From: Wenyingzhuangia gilva | GTDB lineage: Bacteria; Bacteroidota; Bacteroidia; Flavobacteriales; Flavobacteriaceae | Length of the DNA: 64,000 nt | Assembly (NCBI RefSeq): GCF_030519655.1 | Contig: NZ_JAUMIT010000002.1 | Coordinates: 1 to 64,000 of the forward strand | Direction of reading: 5' to 3' | Shown: piece by piece, positions 29,410 to 37,533 of the stretch | Position numbering within the stretch: position 1 is the stretch's first letter | How the letters are laid out: every line of letters starts with the position of its first letter | Translations under genes and position numbers: made by a program | The notes under the pieces: generated by a model | What the model was told of the DNA's origin: nothing | The model's database searches: none | Seen by the model: only the letters and a program-made list of their open reading frames with translations

Positions 29410-30324
29410 TTAAACAATAAAAATTTTCCCGCTTTCCGCCAATTCAACATTACTGAACTCAGTTTCCGCTTCTAGCTTAAATTCATTTAAATCGCTATAT
29501 CTACTAGAATAATGTCCTAGAATAAGTTTTTTCACATTTGCTTGTTTTGCGATTTTTCCAGCTTCTTTTGCGGTACTATGTTTGGTTCTTTCGGTAAGAT
29601 TTTTTTTATCTTCTAAAAAGGTAGATTCATGATATAATAAACTTGCTCCTTTAATAATAGGAATAATGTCAGGTTTGTAAGCGGTGTCACTACAAAAAGC
29701 ATAACTATAAGTTTCTCTTGGCGGGAGTGTTAAATCTTCGTTTTCTATAACAGTTCCATCTTGTTTAATAAAGTCTTTTCCGTTTTTTAAGTTGTGATAA
29801 TCACAAATTTCAATTTCGGGTTCCATGGAAATATTTTCCATGTTTAGCTTTCTTAAACTAGGTTTTTCTTCAAATAAAAATCCATTGGTATATACTCTAT
29901 GCTCTAAAGGAATGGTAGAGACTTTAAGTTTTTTATCTTCAAAAATTACTTCACTTTCTTTGCTTTCTAATTCGTGAAATAACAATGGAAAAGAGGTCCA
30001 GGATTTAGATAGTTTTAGTTGAAGGGTAATCACTTCTTTAATTCCTTTAGGACCGTAGATGTGTAATTCTGTTCTACGATCTAACAATCCAAAGGTTGAA
30101 ATTAATCCTACCAATCCAAAAAAATGATCACCATGTAGGTGAGAAATAAAGATGTGTTTAATTTTAGCAAAAGGAACCTTTTGTTGTCTTAATAAGACTT
30201 GAGTTCCCTCACCACAATCAATTAAAATATGTCTTTCGTTTATTTTTAAATATTGAGCAGTTGGATAAGCGTTTGTTCTTGGCGTGGCTGAGTGACAGCC
30301 TAATATGGTGAGTTGAATCCCCAT
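29410..30324 (-). CDS. rnz: Ribonuclease Z
   Basis: Metallo-beta-lactamase-fold endonuclease that trims tRNA 3' trailers. 304 aa. The zinc motif is SHLHGDHFFGL (H62, H64, D66, H67). Others are TILGCHSATPR at the N-terminus, SYAFCSDTAY, LLYHESTFLEDKKNLTERTKHSTAKEAG and LILGHYSSRY. Because the tRNA genes here do not encode CCA, an active RNase Z is expected. Its start codon overlaps the stop of the next upstream gene by one base (TAATG), so the two are coupled. Confidence 0.95.
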   Translation of the reverse strand: MGIQLTILGCHSATPRTNAYPTAQYLKINERHILIDCGEGTQVLLRQQKVPFAKIKHIFISHLHGDHFFGLVGLISTFGLLDRRTELHIYGPKGIKEVITLQLKLSKSWTSFPLLFHELESKESEVIFEDKKLKVSTIPLEHRVYTNGFLFEEKPSLRKLNMENISMEPEIEICDYHNLKNGKDFIKQDGTVIENEDLTLPPRETYSYAFCSDTAYKPDIIPIIKGASLLYHESTFLEDKKNLTERTKHSTAKEAGKIAKQANVKKLILGHYSSRYSDLNEFKLEAETEFSNVELAESGKIFIV

Positions 30325-30650
30325 TAAAAACCTAAGTCACGTGTCATTTCATCCATGTCAATAATATCCACTGCTTCAACTAAAGTAGGTACTACATTTA
30401 ATTCTTCGTTAAAGGCATCTGCATCAAAACTAGGTAATATAATGGCAAAAGATTTATCATTTCCCGCTTGCGTTTCTGCAAAGCCTTGTAAAGATTTTAT
30501 TTGAGCTTTTGTGGTATCGATTTTAGAAAAATCTAAAATGATATTTCTGTTTTTATATTTAGCCAATACTTTTGAAACTTCATCAAAAAAAGTATCAAAA
30601 TCAGTTTCTGCTAAAAAAAGTGTGTATTTGTCTGAGGTAGTAATTTTCAT
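30324..30650 (-). CDS. Small STAS-like protein coupled to rnz
   Basis: 108 aa, cytoplasmic, acidic. The pattern KNRNIILDFSKIDTTKAQIKSL, then KSFAIILPS, and a C-terminal VPTLVEAVDIIDMDEMTRDLGF follows the strand-helix order of STAS domains (anti-sigma-factor-antagonist fold). I see no confident phosphorylatable serine, so the assignment is structural inference. It lies 5 bp after pyrB and overlaps rnz by one base, so it is part of a pyrR-pyrB-(this)-rnz run. Role unknown. Confidence 0.6.
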   Translation of the reverse strand: MKITTSDKYTLFLAETDFDTFFDEVSKVLAKYKNRNIILDFSKIDTTKAQIKSLQGFAETQAGNDKSFAIILPSFDADAFNEELNVVPTLVEAVDIIDMDEMTRDLGF

Positions 30651-30655
30651 AAAAC

Positions 30656-31585
30656 CTATTGTTTAATTTGTGAAGCTAATAAATATATACATGCCATACG
30701 AATGGCTACTCCGTTTTCTACTTGATTTAAAATAATCGCTTGATCAGAATCGGCAACATCAGAAGTAATTTCTACTCCACGGTTAATAGGTCCCGGGTGC
30801 ATAATGGTCACTTCAGAGTTTAAAGAGTTTAATAATTTTTTATTGACTCCGTATAATTGTGTGTATTCTCTGGTTGATGGAAAATATTTAATATCCATAC
30901 GTTCATTTTGTACACGTAACATATTGGCAACATCAGCCCATTCTAATGCTTTACGTAAATCAGTTTCTACACCAACGCCTAAGCTTTCAATGTATTTTGG
31001 AATTAAAGTTACAGGTCCACAAACTTTTACTTCGGCACCTTGTAATTTTAATGCATAGATATTTGATAAAGCGACACGAGAATGTAAAATATCTCCAACA
31101 ATCACTACTTTTTTACCAGCAACATCTCCCAATCGTTCTCTAATAGAAAAGGAGTCTAACAAAGCTTGCGTTGGATGTTCGTGTGTTCCATCACCTGCGT
31201 TGATAATTTTGGTATTTACATGTCTTGATAAAAATTCATGAGCACCCACATCTGGATGTCTCATCACAATAATATCTACTTTCATAGATAAAATATTGTT
31301 TACAGTATCAATTAAAGTTTCTCCCTTTTTTACGGATGAACCAGAGGCAGAAAAGTTAATAACATCTGCAGACAAACGTTTTTCGGCCAACTCAAAAGAT
31401 AATTTGGTACGGGTACTGTTTTCAAAAAACAAATTGGCAATGGTAATATCTCTTAAAGAAGGGACTTTTTTAATAGGTCTGTTAATCACTTCTTTAAAAT
31501 GATCGGCAGTTTCAAAAATTAAGTCAATATCTTCTTTAACTAGGTGCTTAATTCCTAATAGGTTTGGAACACTTAAGGTCTTCAT
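30656..31585 (-). CDS. pyrB: Aspartate carbamoyltransferase catalytic subunit
   Basis: Condenses carbamoyl phosphate and aspartate, the committed step of pyrimidine synthesis. 309 aa, typical of the catalytic chain. The carbamoyl-phosphate site is FFENSTRTKLSFE (S57, T58, R59, T60). HEHPTQALLDSFSIRE and VTIMHPGPINRGVEI are the other hallmark segments. No regulatory chain PyrI is adjacent. It directly follows pyrR (0 bp between genes), which suggests control with the pyrimidine regulator. Confidence 0.97.
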   Translation of the reverse strand: MKTLSVPNLLGIKHLVKEDIDLIFETADHFKEVINRPIKKVPSLRDITIANLFFENSTRTKLSFELAEKRLSADVINFSASGSSVKKGETLIDTVNNILSMKVDIIVMRHPDVGAHEFLSRHVNTKIINAGDGTHEHPTQALLDSFSIRERLGDVAGKKVVIVGDILHSRVALSNIYALKLQGAEVKVCGPVTLIPKYIESLGVGVETDLRKALEWADVANMLRVQNERMDIKYFPSTREYTQLYGVNKKLLNSLNSEVTIMHPGPINRGVEITSDVADSDQAIILNQVENGVAIRMACIYLLASQIKQ

Positions 31586-32134
31586 CTATTTCTTTTTCTT
31601 GTTAGTTATATACACAGCATCCGATAAAGTATCGTTGCTCCAATTTACGACTACTACTTCTTCGTTAATTACATCTACCGTAGCACCTTTATAATCTGGT
31701 TGAATAGGTAAATGTCTACTAAAACGTCTGTCAATCAACACTAAAAGTTCAACTTCTGCAGGTCTTCCGTATGACTGAATGGCAGTTAATGCTGCGTTGA
31801 TACTTCTTCCTGAAAATAAAACGTCATCAATAAAAACTACTTTCTGACCTTCAACTAAAAAGTTAATTTCGGTAGAATTTGCATTTAAAGGTTCGTCTCT
31901 ACGTCTAAAGTCATCGCGGTAAAAAGTAATGTCTAATTTTCCTAGTTTGATGTTTTTCACCTGATAATCATCTCTTAAAATAGAAGCAATTCTCTCAGCA
32001 AAATAAGTACCTCTTGGCTGTAAACCAATTAAAACTGTGTTAGAAAAATCACCGTGATTTTCAATTAGCTGGCAAGCCAATCGTTGGAGAATGATTTGAA
32101 TTTTTTTTGAGTTTAGAAGTATTTTATCACTCAT
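31586..32134 (-). CDS. pyrR: PyrR pyrimidine regulator / uracil phosphoribosyltransferase
   Basis: 182 aa, phosphoribosyltransferase type I fold. The PRPP-binding motif is KVVFIDDVLFSGRSINAAL, with the PyrR-typical IGLQPRGTYFAERI before it and LDITFYRDDFRRRDEP in the middle. In Gram-positives PyrR binds mRNA to attenuate pyr operons and has weak UPRT activity; the mode of action in Bacteroidota is less clear. I see no obvious PyrR-binding antiterminator in the 5' region. First gene of the pyrR-pyrB run, with a -7 box 24 bases upstream. Confidence 0.94.
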   Translation of the reverse strand: MSDKILLNSKKIQIILQRLACQLIENHGDFSNTVLIGLQPRGTYFAERIASILRDDYQVKNIKLGKLDITFYRDDFRRRDEPLNANSTEINFLVEGQKVVFIDDVLFSGRSINAALTAIQSYGRPAEVELLVLIDRRFSRHLPIQPDYKGATVDVINEEVVVVNWSNDTLSDAVYITNKKKK

Positions 32135-32157
32135 AAGATCTAAGTAAATTAGTAGTA

Positions 32158-32165
32158 CAAATATA
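32158..32165 (-). promoter_or_regulatory. pyrR -7 box
   Basis: The minus strand reads TATATTTG (TAnnTTTG), 23 bases before the pyrR ATG. No clear -33 box. Confidence 0.5.
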
Positions 32166-32282
32166 GGTTTTTTGTTGATTAATTTGTTAAAAACATTTAC
32201 TTACAAGGGCATGATAATTGAGTAATCTCCTTTATATTTATGTAAGACTAACAGAGTTTGCTCTACTAAAACGAAAAAGAAG

Positions 32283-33650
32283 ATGATGTCATTATCGAAA
32301 TTTGAGGAAATGCTTAAGACAAACGATGTGTATTTTTTTGATACTACTGAGTTTGAGGAGATTATTCATTACTACTTAGATGATGGAAATACTTCTATGG
32401 CAAAAAAAGCTGTTTATTTAGCGTTGGAGCAACATCCAGATTCTGCTGATATTAAGTTGATACAAGCAGAAATTATGGTTTTTGAAGACAAATTAGCCGA
32501 AGCTAGACTTTTGTTAGACAATTTAATGGCCATTTATCCTTACAATGATGAGGTGTATATTCAGATTGCCAATTTACTTTCAAAAGATGATAAGCACAAA
32601 GAGGCGATTGATTATTTAATTAGAGCCAAAGAATATACAGATGATTTGGCAGATGTTTCTGCATTGTTAGGAATGGAGTATTTGTATTTGGATGATTATG
32701 AAAAATCCAGAGAACATTTTTCTGTTTGTTTAGATTTTGATATTGAAGATTATCAGGCTTTATACAATATTATTTATTGCTTTGAAATGGAATCTTCGCA
32801 TCATGAAGCGATTGCTTTTTTAGAAGATTACATCAATAAAAATCCATATTGTGAAGTCGCTTGGCATCAATTAGGACGTCAGTTTTTTGTGCTAAAAGAT
32901 TATAAAAGAGCTTTAAAAGCTTTTGATTATGCTGTGGTGATAGACGAAGCTTTTATTGGGGGATATGTAGAAAAAGCAAAGACTTTAGAAAAGTTAGATA
33001 GATATGACGAGGCGATAGAAAATTATCAAATCACTTTAGATTTAGATGATCCTACTGCTTTTGCTTATTTACAAATAGGAGAGTGTTACAAAAAGAAAAA
33101 CAATGCCACCAAAGCTATTTACTATTACAAAAAAGCGTTACACGAAGATCCTTTATTAGACAAAGGATGGATGTTGTTGGCTATTGTTTGCAATGAAGAA
33201 AAAGCATATGACAAAGCTTTGCATTATTTAAACAAGGCCATTGCTTTAGACGAAACCAATGTGACTTATTGGAGATACAATGGAGAAATTAATTTACGCT
33301 TAAAATTTTACGAAGAAGCTGCAGCGGCTTTTGAAAAATGTATTGAACTAGATGATTCAGGAGTAGATGTTTGGATTACTTTGGCTGATACTTGGATATT
33401 TACAGGAGATTTTTCTAGATCCTTAAATACATTGATTAGAGCTAAAAAACAACATACTAATTTTGCTGAAATTGAGTATAGACTAGGGTGTATCTTTTTT
33501 ATTACTGATCAAAAAAAGGAAGCCTACTTACATTTAAAAACAGCTTTGAGTTTAGATTATGAATACCATTTAGTGATGCAAGAGTTGTATCCAACCGTTT
33601 TTGAAGATTTAAAAGTGCAAAGAATGGTTTTAAACTTTTTGGAGAATTAG
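32283..33650 (+). CDS. Tetratricopeptide repeat protein
   Basis: 455 aa made almost entirely of helix pairs of the TPR type, about 12 units. Examples: PYNDEVYIQIANLLSKDDKHKE, VAWHQLGRQFFVLKDYKRALK and TAFAYLQIGECYKKKNNATKA. No signal peptide or membrane segment, so it is a cytoplasmic scaffold. Partners are unknown. ATG codons lie at 32283 and 32286. It diverges from pyrR and is followed by the DUF368 pair, which has its own good promoter inside the end of this gene. Confidence 0.88.
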   Translation: MMSLSKFEEMLKTNDVYFFDTTEFEEIIHYYLDDGNTSMAKKAVYLALEQHPDSADIKLIQAEIMVFEDKLAEARLLLDNLMAIYPYNDEVYIQIANLLSKDDKHKEAIDYLIRAKEYTDDLADVSALLGMEYLYLDDYEKSREHFSVCLDFDIEDYQALYNIIYCFEMESSHHEAIAFLEDYINKNPYCEVAWHQLGRQFFVLKDYKRALKAFDYAVVIDEAFIGGYVEKAKTLEKLDRYDEAIENYQITLDLDDPTAFAYLQIGECYKKKNNATKAIYYYKKALHEDPLLDKGWMLLAIVCNEEKAYDKALHYLNKAIALDETNVTYWRYNGEINLRLKFYEEAAAAFEKCIELDDSGVDVWITLADTWIFTGDFSRSLNTLIRAKKQHTNFAEIEYRLGCIFFITDQKKEAYLHLKTALSLDYEYHLVMQELYPTVFEDLKVQRMVLNFLEN

Positions 33651-33668
33651 TATTTAAAATTACATTTG
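33638..33668 (+). promoter_or_regulatory. DUF368 operon promoter
   Basis: TTTG (33638-33641), 19 bases, then TACATTTG (33661-33668). Both elements match the Bacteroidota consensus at ideal spacing. The ATG of the first DUF368 gene is 16 bases further on. The -33 box lies inside the end of the TPR gene. Confidence 0.7.
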
Positions 33669-33684
33669 CTCTAAAACACTTTTA

Positions 33685-34608
33685 ATGAAAAGAACACTTA
33701 AAGATTACGCTATTATTTCTTTAAAAGGAATGGCCATGGGAGCAGCTGATGTAGTGCCAGGAGTATCAGGAGGAACCATTGCTTTTATTTCTGGAATATA
33801 TGAGGAATTGCTTACAACCATTAGCAATATCAATTTATCGCTTTTAACGGTTATTAAAAAAGATGGACTAAAAGCAGCATGGAAACAAGCCAATGCTAAT
33901 TTTTTAGTGGCTTTGCTTTTAGGTGTTGCCATTAGCGTGATTTCTTTAGCAAAAGGAATTTCATTTTTATTAGCTACCCAACCAATTTTGGTATGGTCTT
34001 TCTTTTTTGGATTGGTAGTCGCGAGTATTATATACGTAGGAAAGCAAATAGAAAAATGGAATTTTCCTCAAGTCATTTCTTTGGTTTTAGCTTGTGGAGT
34101 TGCTTATTATATTACCATTGTAAAACCAATGGTAAGTGATGATGCTTCATTTTTATTTCTGTTTTTAGCAGGGGCATTGGCCATTTGTGCTATGATTTTA
34201 CCTGGGATTTCAGGAGCTTTTATTTTGGTTTTATTAGGGGCTTATGAAGCTATTTTAACAGCCGTGCATTCGAGAGATTTACAAATAATAGCCATTGTTG
34301 GTTTAGGTGCTATAGTAGGATTGTTGAGTTTTTCAAGAGTGTTAAAATGGTTGTTTGTACATTACAAAAACACAACATTGGCAGGTTTAACAGGTTTTAT
34401 TTTAGGATCTTTAAATAAAATTTGGCCTTGGAAAGAAACCATTACGACAAGAATTAATTCAAAAGGAATAGAAGTGCCAGTATTGCAAAACAGTGTTTTA
34501 CCTTCTAATTATGATGGTGATGCACAGTTAATGATCGCATTGTTACTTGCTTTAGCAGGTTTTGCTCTAATTTTAGGTTTAGAGAAATTGGCTAGTTATA
34601 AATCTTAA
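33685..34608 (+). CDS. DUF368 membrane protein, copy 1 (PopT-like)
   Basis: 307-aa polytopic inner-membrane protein. The DUF368 signature GMAMGAADVVPGVSGGTIAFISGIYEEL is near the N-terminus, and a second, inverted-style half has MILPGISGAFILVLLGAYEAIL. About eight hydrophobic segments. Members named PopT were recently shown to recycle undecaprenyl phosphate across the membrane (established for homologues). That role here is inference, for cell-wall and surface-glycan synthesis. A second member follows after 2 bp. Confidence 0.9.
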   Translation: MKRTLKDYAIISLKGMAMGAADVVPGVSGGTIAFISGIYEELLTTISNINLSLLTVIKKDGLKAAWKQANANFLVALLLGVAISVISLAKGISFLLATQPILVWSFFFGLVVASIIYVGKQIEKWNFPQVISLVLACGVAYYITIVKPMVSDDASFLFLFLAGALAICAMILPGISGAFILVLLGAYEAILTAVHSRDLQIIAIVGLGAIVGLLSFSRVLKWLFVHYKNTTLAGLTGFILGSLNKIWPWKETITTRINSKGIEVPVLQNSVLPSNYDGDAQLMIALLLALAGFALILGLEKLASYKS

Positions 34609-34610
34609 AT

Positions 34611-35615
34611 ATGTTTCCAAAAGGAAGTTTACTATATAATGTATTGCTCTTTTTAAAAGGAATGCTGATGGGGGTGGCTAATAAAGTGCCTGGAGTTTCT
34701 GGTGGAGCAGTTGCTTATGTGTTAGATTTTTATAATGAGTTGATTTACTCTTTCCAAAAAATAAACGGGAAGGCTTTTAAATTATTAATCAAGGGTCGGT
34801 TTAGGAGCTTATACAATTACATCAACGCTAAGTTTTTAATGTACATTGTTGGTGGAATGGTGTTTAGTTATTTCACTGTTTCTAAAATTTTAGATTATTT
34901 TTTACAGCATAACGAGTTACAGGTTTGGTCTTTGTTTTTTGGAATGATTATAGGTTCTGGAATTTATTTAATTAAAAAATATAAGGACTGGGAATTTAAA
35001 AGTTATGTTTCTTTAGCTATAGGAATTTCGGTTGGTTTTGCCATTACGTTTATTCACCCAAGTGGTCAGAATGACAATCTTTGGTTTGTATTTCTTTGTG
35101 GTGTAATTGGTGTTTCGGGAATGACTATTCCAGGACTTTCGGGTTCTTATATTTTAATGTTATTGGGTAATTATGTTTTTCTGTTGGTGGATTCTGTGAA
35201 TATTTTAAACGATGTTTTGGTTGGCGTATTTACAGGAAATACAGCTATTATTTATGATCCAAACAATCAAAAATATTTAATTATTATAGCTGTCTTTACC
35301 CTAGGTTCTATTTTGGGATTGATATTTTTATCTCAAATATTGGCTTTTGTTTTGGGTAGATGGGGAAAGGTTGTAAATGCAGTCATTATTGGTTTTATTT
35401 TAGGATCCTTAGGGACTGTTTGGCCATGGAAAGAAAAAATATATGCGCAAAATAATGGCGTATTTTTAACAGATAATTTTAATCGTAAAATAGTAGTAGG
35501 TTTTCACAAGTATTTCCCCGATTTTTCAACAGAACAAACATGGATTGCTTTGCTTTTTGTAATTATTGGTGTAGTATTGGTACTTGGTGTAGAACGTTTT
35601 TCAAAAACAAATTAG
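34611..35615 (+). CDS. DUF368 membrane protein, copy 2 (PopT-like)
   Basis: 334 aa, polytopic. GMLMGVANKVPGVSGGAVAYVLDFYNEL is the first signature and GMTIPGLSGSYILMLLGNYVFLL the second. It is a diverged paralogue of the gene just upstream, sharing the same pair of G-x-SG motifs and the Trp-Pro-Trp-Lys segment (VWPWKEKI here, IWPWKETI there). The 2-bp gap, and 4 bp to aroE, indicate one mRNA. Keeping two members side by side suggests different lipid carriers, or a heteromer; neither can be read from sequence. Confidence 0.9.
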   Translation: MFPKGSLLYNVLLFLKGMLMGVANKVPGVSGGAVAYVLDFYNELIYSFQKINGKAFKLLIKGRFRSLYNYINAKFLMYIVGGMVFSYFTVSKILDYFLQHNELQVWSLFFGMIIGSGIYLIKKYKDWEFKSYVSLAIGISVGFAITFIHPSGQNDNLWFVFLCGVIGVSGMTIPGLSGSYILMLLGNYVFLLVDSVNILNDVLVGVFTGNTAIIYDPNNQKYLIIIAVFTLGSILGLIFLSQILAFVLGRWGKVVNAVIIGFILGSLGTVWPWKEKIYAQNNGVFLTDNFNRKIVVGFHKYFPDFSTEQTWIALLFVIIGVVLVLGVERFSKTN

Positions 35616-35619
35616 TTAA

Positions 35620-36363
35620 ATGGATAAGGTGACTTTTGGATTGGTAGGTAAAAATATTTCGTATTCTTTTTCTAGAGGATATTTTGGAGAAAAATTTCAG
35701 AAATTAGGATTAGAAAATCATCAATATGTAAATTTTGATTTGCAAAAAATATCAGTATTAGAAGAAATTATCAATGCCAAAGAAAATGGACTAAAAGGAT
35801 TAAATGTAACCATTCCTTACAAGCAGGAGGTACAACCTTTTTTAAGTAGTATTGATGTAGATGCTAAAGAAATAGGAGCAGTTAATACCATTAAATTAAA
35901 TGATGATGGAACTGCAGTGGGCTATAACACAGATGTGTATGGGTTTCAAAAGTCTTTAGAACCGTTGTTAAAATCTCATCATACAAAAGCTTTGATTTTA
36001 GGAACAGGTGGAGCTTCAAAAGCCGTGGCATTTGCATTTAAAAAATTAGGGATTGATTATAAATTTGTTTCTAGAACAGCTACTGAGGACAGATGGAGTT
36101 ATGATCAATTAAATGAGGAAATTATAAAAGAATACACAGTAATTGTTAACTGTTCTCCACTAGGAACTTCTCCTAAAGTAGAGTTAAAACCAGAGATTCC
36201 CTATCAGTTTTTAAATTCAAATCACTTGTTGTTTGATTTGATTTATAATCCATCAGAAACAACTTTTTTACGTTTGGGAAAGGAACAAGGTGCTGCTATT
36301 AAAAATGGATTGGAAATGTTAGAACTTCAAGCAGAAAAGTCTTGGAGTATTTGGAATAGTTAA
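35620..36363 (+). CDS. aroE: Shikimate dehydrogenase
   Basis: Reduces 3-dehydroshikimate to shikimate with NADPH in aromatic amino-acid synthesis. 247 aa, slightly short but complete. GLVGKNISYSFSRGYF (shikimate-binding Ser pair), LNVTIPYKQEV with the catalytic lysine, GAVNTI, NTDVYGF with the catalytic Asp, and the cofactor loop LILGTGGASKAVAFA are all present. The C-terminal GLEMLELQAEKSWSIW is typical. It ends the DUF368 unit. Confidence 0.95.
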   Translation: MDKVTFGLVGKNISYSFSRGYFGEKFQKLGLENHQYVNFDLQKISVLEEIINAKENGLKGLNVTIPYKQEVQPFLSSIDVDAKEIGAVNTIKLNDDGTAVGYNTDVYGFQKSLEPLLKSHHTKALILGTGGASKAVAFAFKKLGIDYKFVSRTATEDRWSYDQLNEEIIKEYTVIVNCSPLGTSPKVELKPEIPYQFLNSNHLLFDLIYNPSETTFLRLGKEQGAAIKNGLEMLELQAEKSWSIWNS

Positions 36364-36460
36364 ATCACTAAAAATTAAAAACCTAACTTCTATTTTTAGG
36401 AATGTTTTTTGTAGTAAAATTATTATCTTACAAAGGTGTTAATTTAAACAAATAGAAATC

Positions 36461-36856
36461 ATGAAAAATATCTTAATTATATTTATACTAGTGATGAGTT
36501 CTGCTTTATATGCACAAGAAATTACTCATTTAGAAGCAAATCAAAATCCAAATGCACAAGCAGCATATGAAAAATATGCTAAAATTGCTGATGATTATAT
36601 TTTAAAACAAGGAACAACATCACAAGAAACATATGTGGCTATTGATCCTATGGAAGAAAAGAGAATCAGAAAAAAAATACACAAAGATCACAGAGCGATG
36701 AGGGCTTTATGGAGACATGAAGAGCGATTAGAAAGAGCTAAGAATACACAATATATTCTGTCTAATCCTTATCGTTATTCTTGCAACAGTATCATAGGAA
36801 ATCCTTTTTATGGAGGTGTTGGTTTAGGATATTTTATAGGAAGAAGTAGATTTTAA
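36461..36856 (+). CDS. Small secreted protein of unknown function
   Basis: 131 aa. Signal peptide MKNILIIFILVMSSALYAQ, cleaved before EITHLEA. The mature part is helical and highly charged in the middle (MEEKRIRKKIHKDHRAMRALWRHEERLERA) and ends with an aromatic/Gly stretch with one Cys (CNSIIGNPFYGGVGLGYF). No known domain recognised. It precedes the LpoB-like gene by 23 bp on the same strand, which suggests an envelope role. Confidence 0.7.
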   Translation: MKNILIIFILVMSSALYAQEITHLEANQNPNAQAAYEKYAKIADDYILKQGTTSQETYVAIDPMEEKRIRKKIHKDHRAMRALWRHEERLERAKNTQYILSNPYRYSCNSIIGNPFYGGVGLGYFIGRSRF

Positions 36857-36879
36857 AAATAAACATAAAACAAATAAAA

Positions 36880-37467
36880 ATGAAAAAAGGAATTTTAATA
36901 GCTGTATTAAGTGTTTTTGGCTTGATTACTATTTCTTCTTGTGCTAGAAAAGTGACGAGAATTGATACCAATGAAGTCATAGATATTAGTGGAAGATGGA
37001 ATGACACAGATGCTAGGTTAGCAGCTGAAGAATTAAGTTCACAAATTGTAATGGGAGATTGGATCAATGATTATATGATTGCCAAAGGAAAAAAGCCAGT
37101 GGTAATTGTTGGTTTGGTTCGTAACAAATCTCACGAACATATAGATGCTGAAGTATTTACGGTAGAGGTTGAAAAAGCTTTGGTAAAATATCAAAAAGCA
37201 AGAGTGGTTCAAGGAGGAGAAATGAGAGAGGAACTAAGAGCTGAAAAAGCAGATCAACAAACAAACGCATCAGTATCTACCATGAAAAAATTTGGTTTAG
37301 AAACAGGAGCTGATTTTATTTTACAAGGAACTATTAATTCTGTTGTAGATGCATTGAAAAAACAAAAAGTAGTTTATTATCAAGTTGATTTAGAGTTAAC
37401 CAATATTGAAACAAATGAAAAAGTTTGGTTTGGTGATAAAAAAATCAAGAAATACATTAAAAACTAG
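36880..37467 (+). CDS. LpoB-like penicillin-binding protein activator
   Basis: 195-aa lipoprotein. The lipobox is LITISSCA, with the Cys at residue 21. The body matches the LpoB family: WNDTDARLAAEELSSQIVMGDWI, PVVIVGLVRNKSHEHID, a DFILQGTINSVVDA strand and a C-terminal NIETNEKVWFGDKKIKKYI. In E. coli LpoB is an outer-membrane lipoprotein that activates PBP1B. Bacteroidota relatives are common, but their partner is not established. The gene lies between the small secreted protein and a COG3014-like lipoprotein. Confidence 0.88.
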   Translation: MKKGILIAVLSVFGLITISSCARKVTRIDTNEVIDISGRWNDTDARLAAEELSSQIVMGDWINDYMIAKGKKPVVIVGLVRNKSHEHIDAEVFTVEVEKALVKYQKARVVQGGEMREELRAEKADQQTNASVSTMKKFGLETGADFILQGTINSVVDALKKQKVVYYQVDLELTNIETNEKVWFGDKKIKKYIKN

Positions 37468-37489
37468 TATTGTCTTAGTATTGTAAAAA

Positions 37490-37529
37490 AACTGTTTAGG
37501 AATTATATAGAATTCTAAACAGTTTTTTT
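37490..37529 (+). terminator. Hairpin abutting the next start codon
   Basis: AACTGTTTAGGAATT and AATTCTAAACAGTT form a ~14-bp stem (one bulged G), then a 7-T run that ends four bases before the ATG of the next gene. By shape it is a terminator of the lpoB-like gene, but it leaves no room for a separate promoter after it. Confidence 0.75.
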
Positions 37530-37533
37530 ATTC

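Noticed and set aside
36834-37067. Minus-strand frame opposite the LpoB-like gene
   Set aside because: Antisense to a well-supported coding sequence with no family features.
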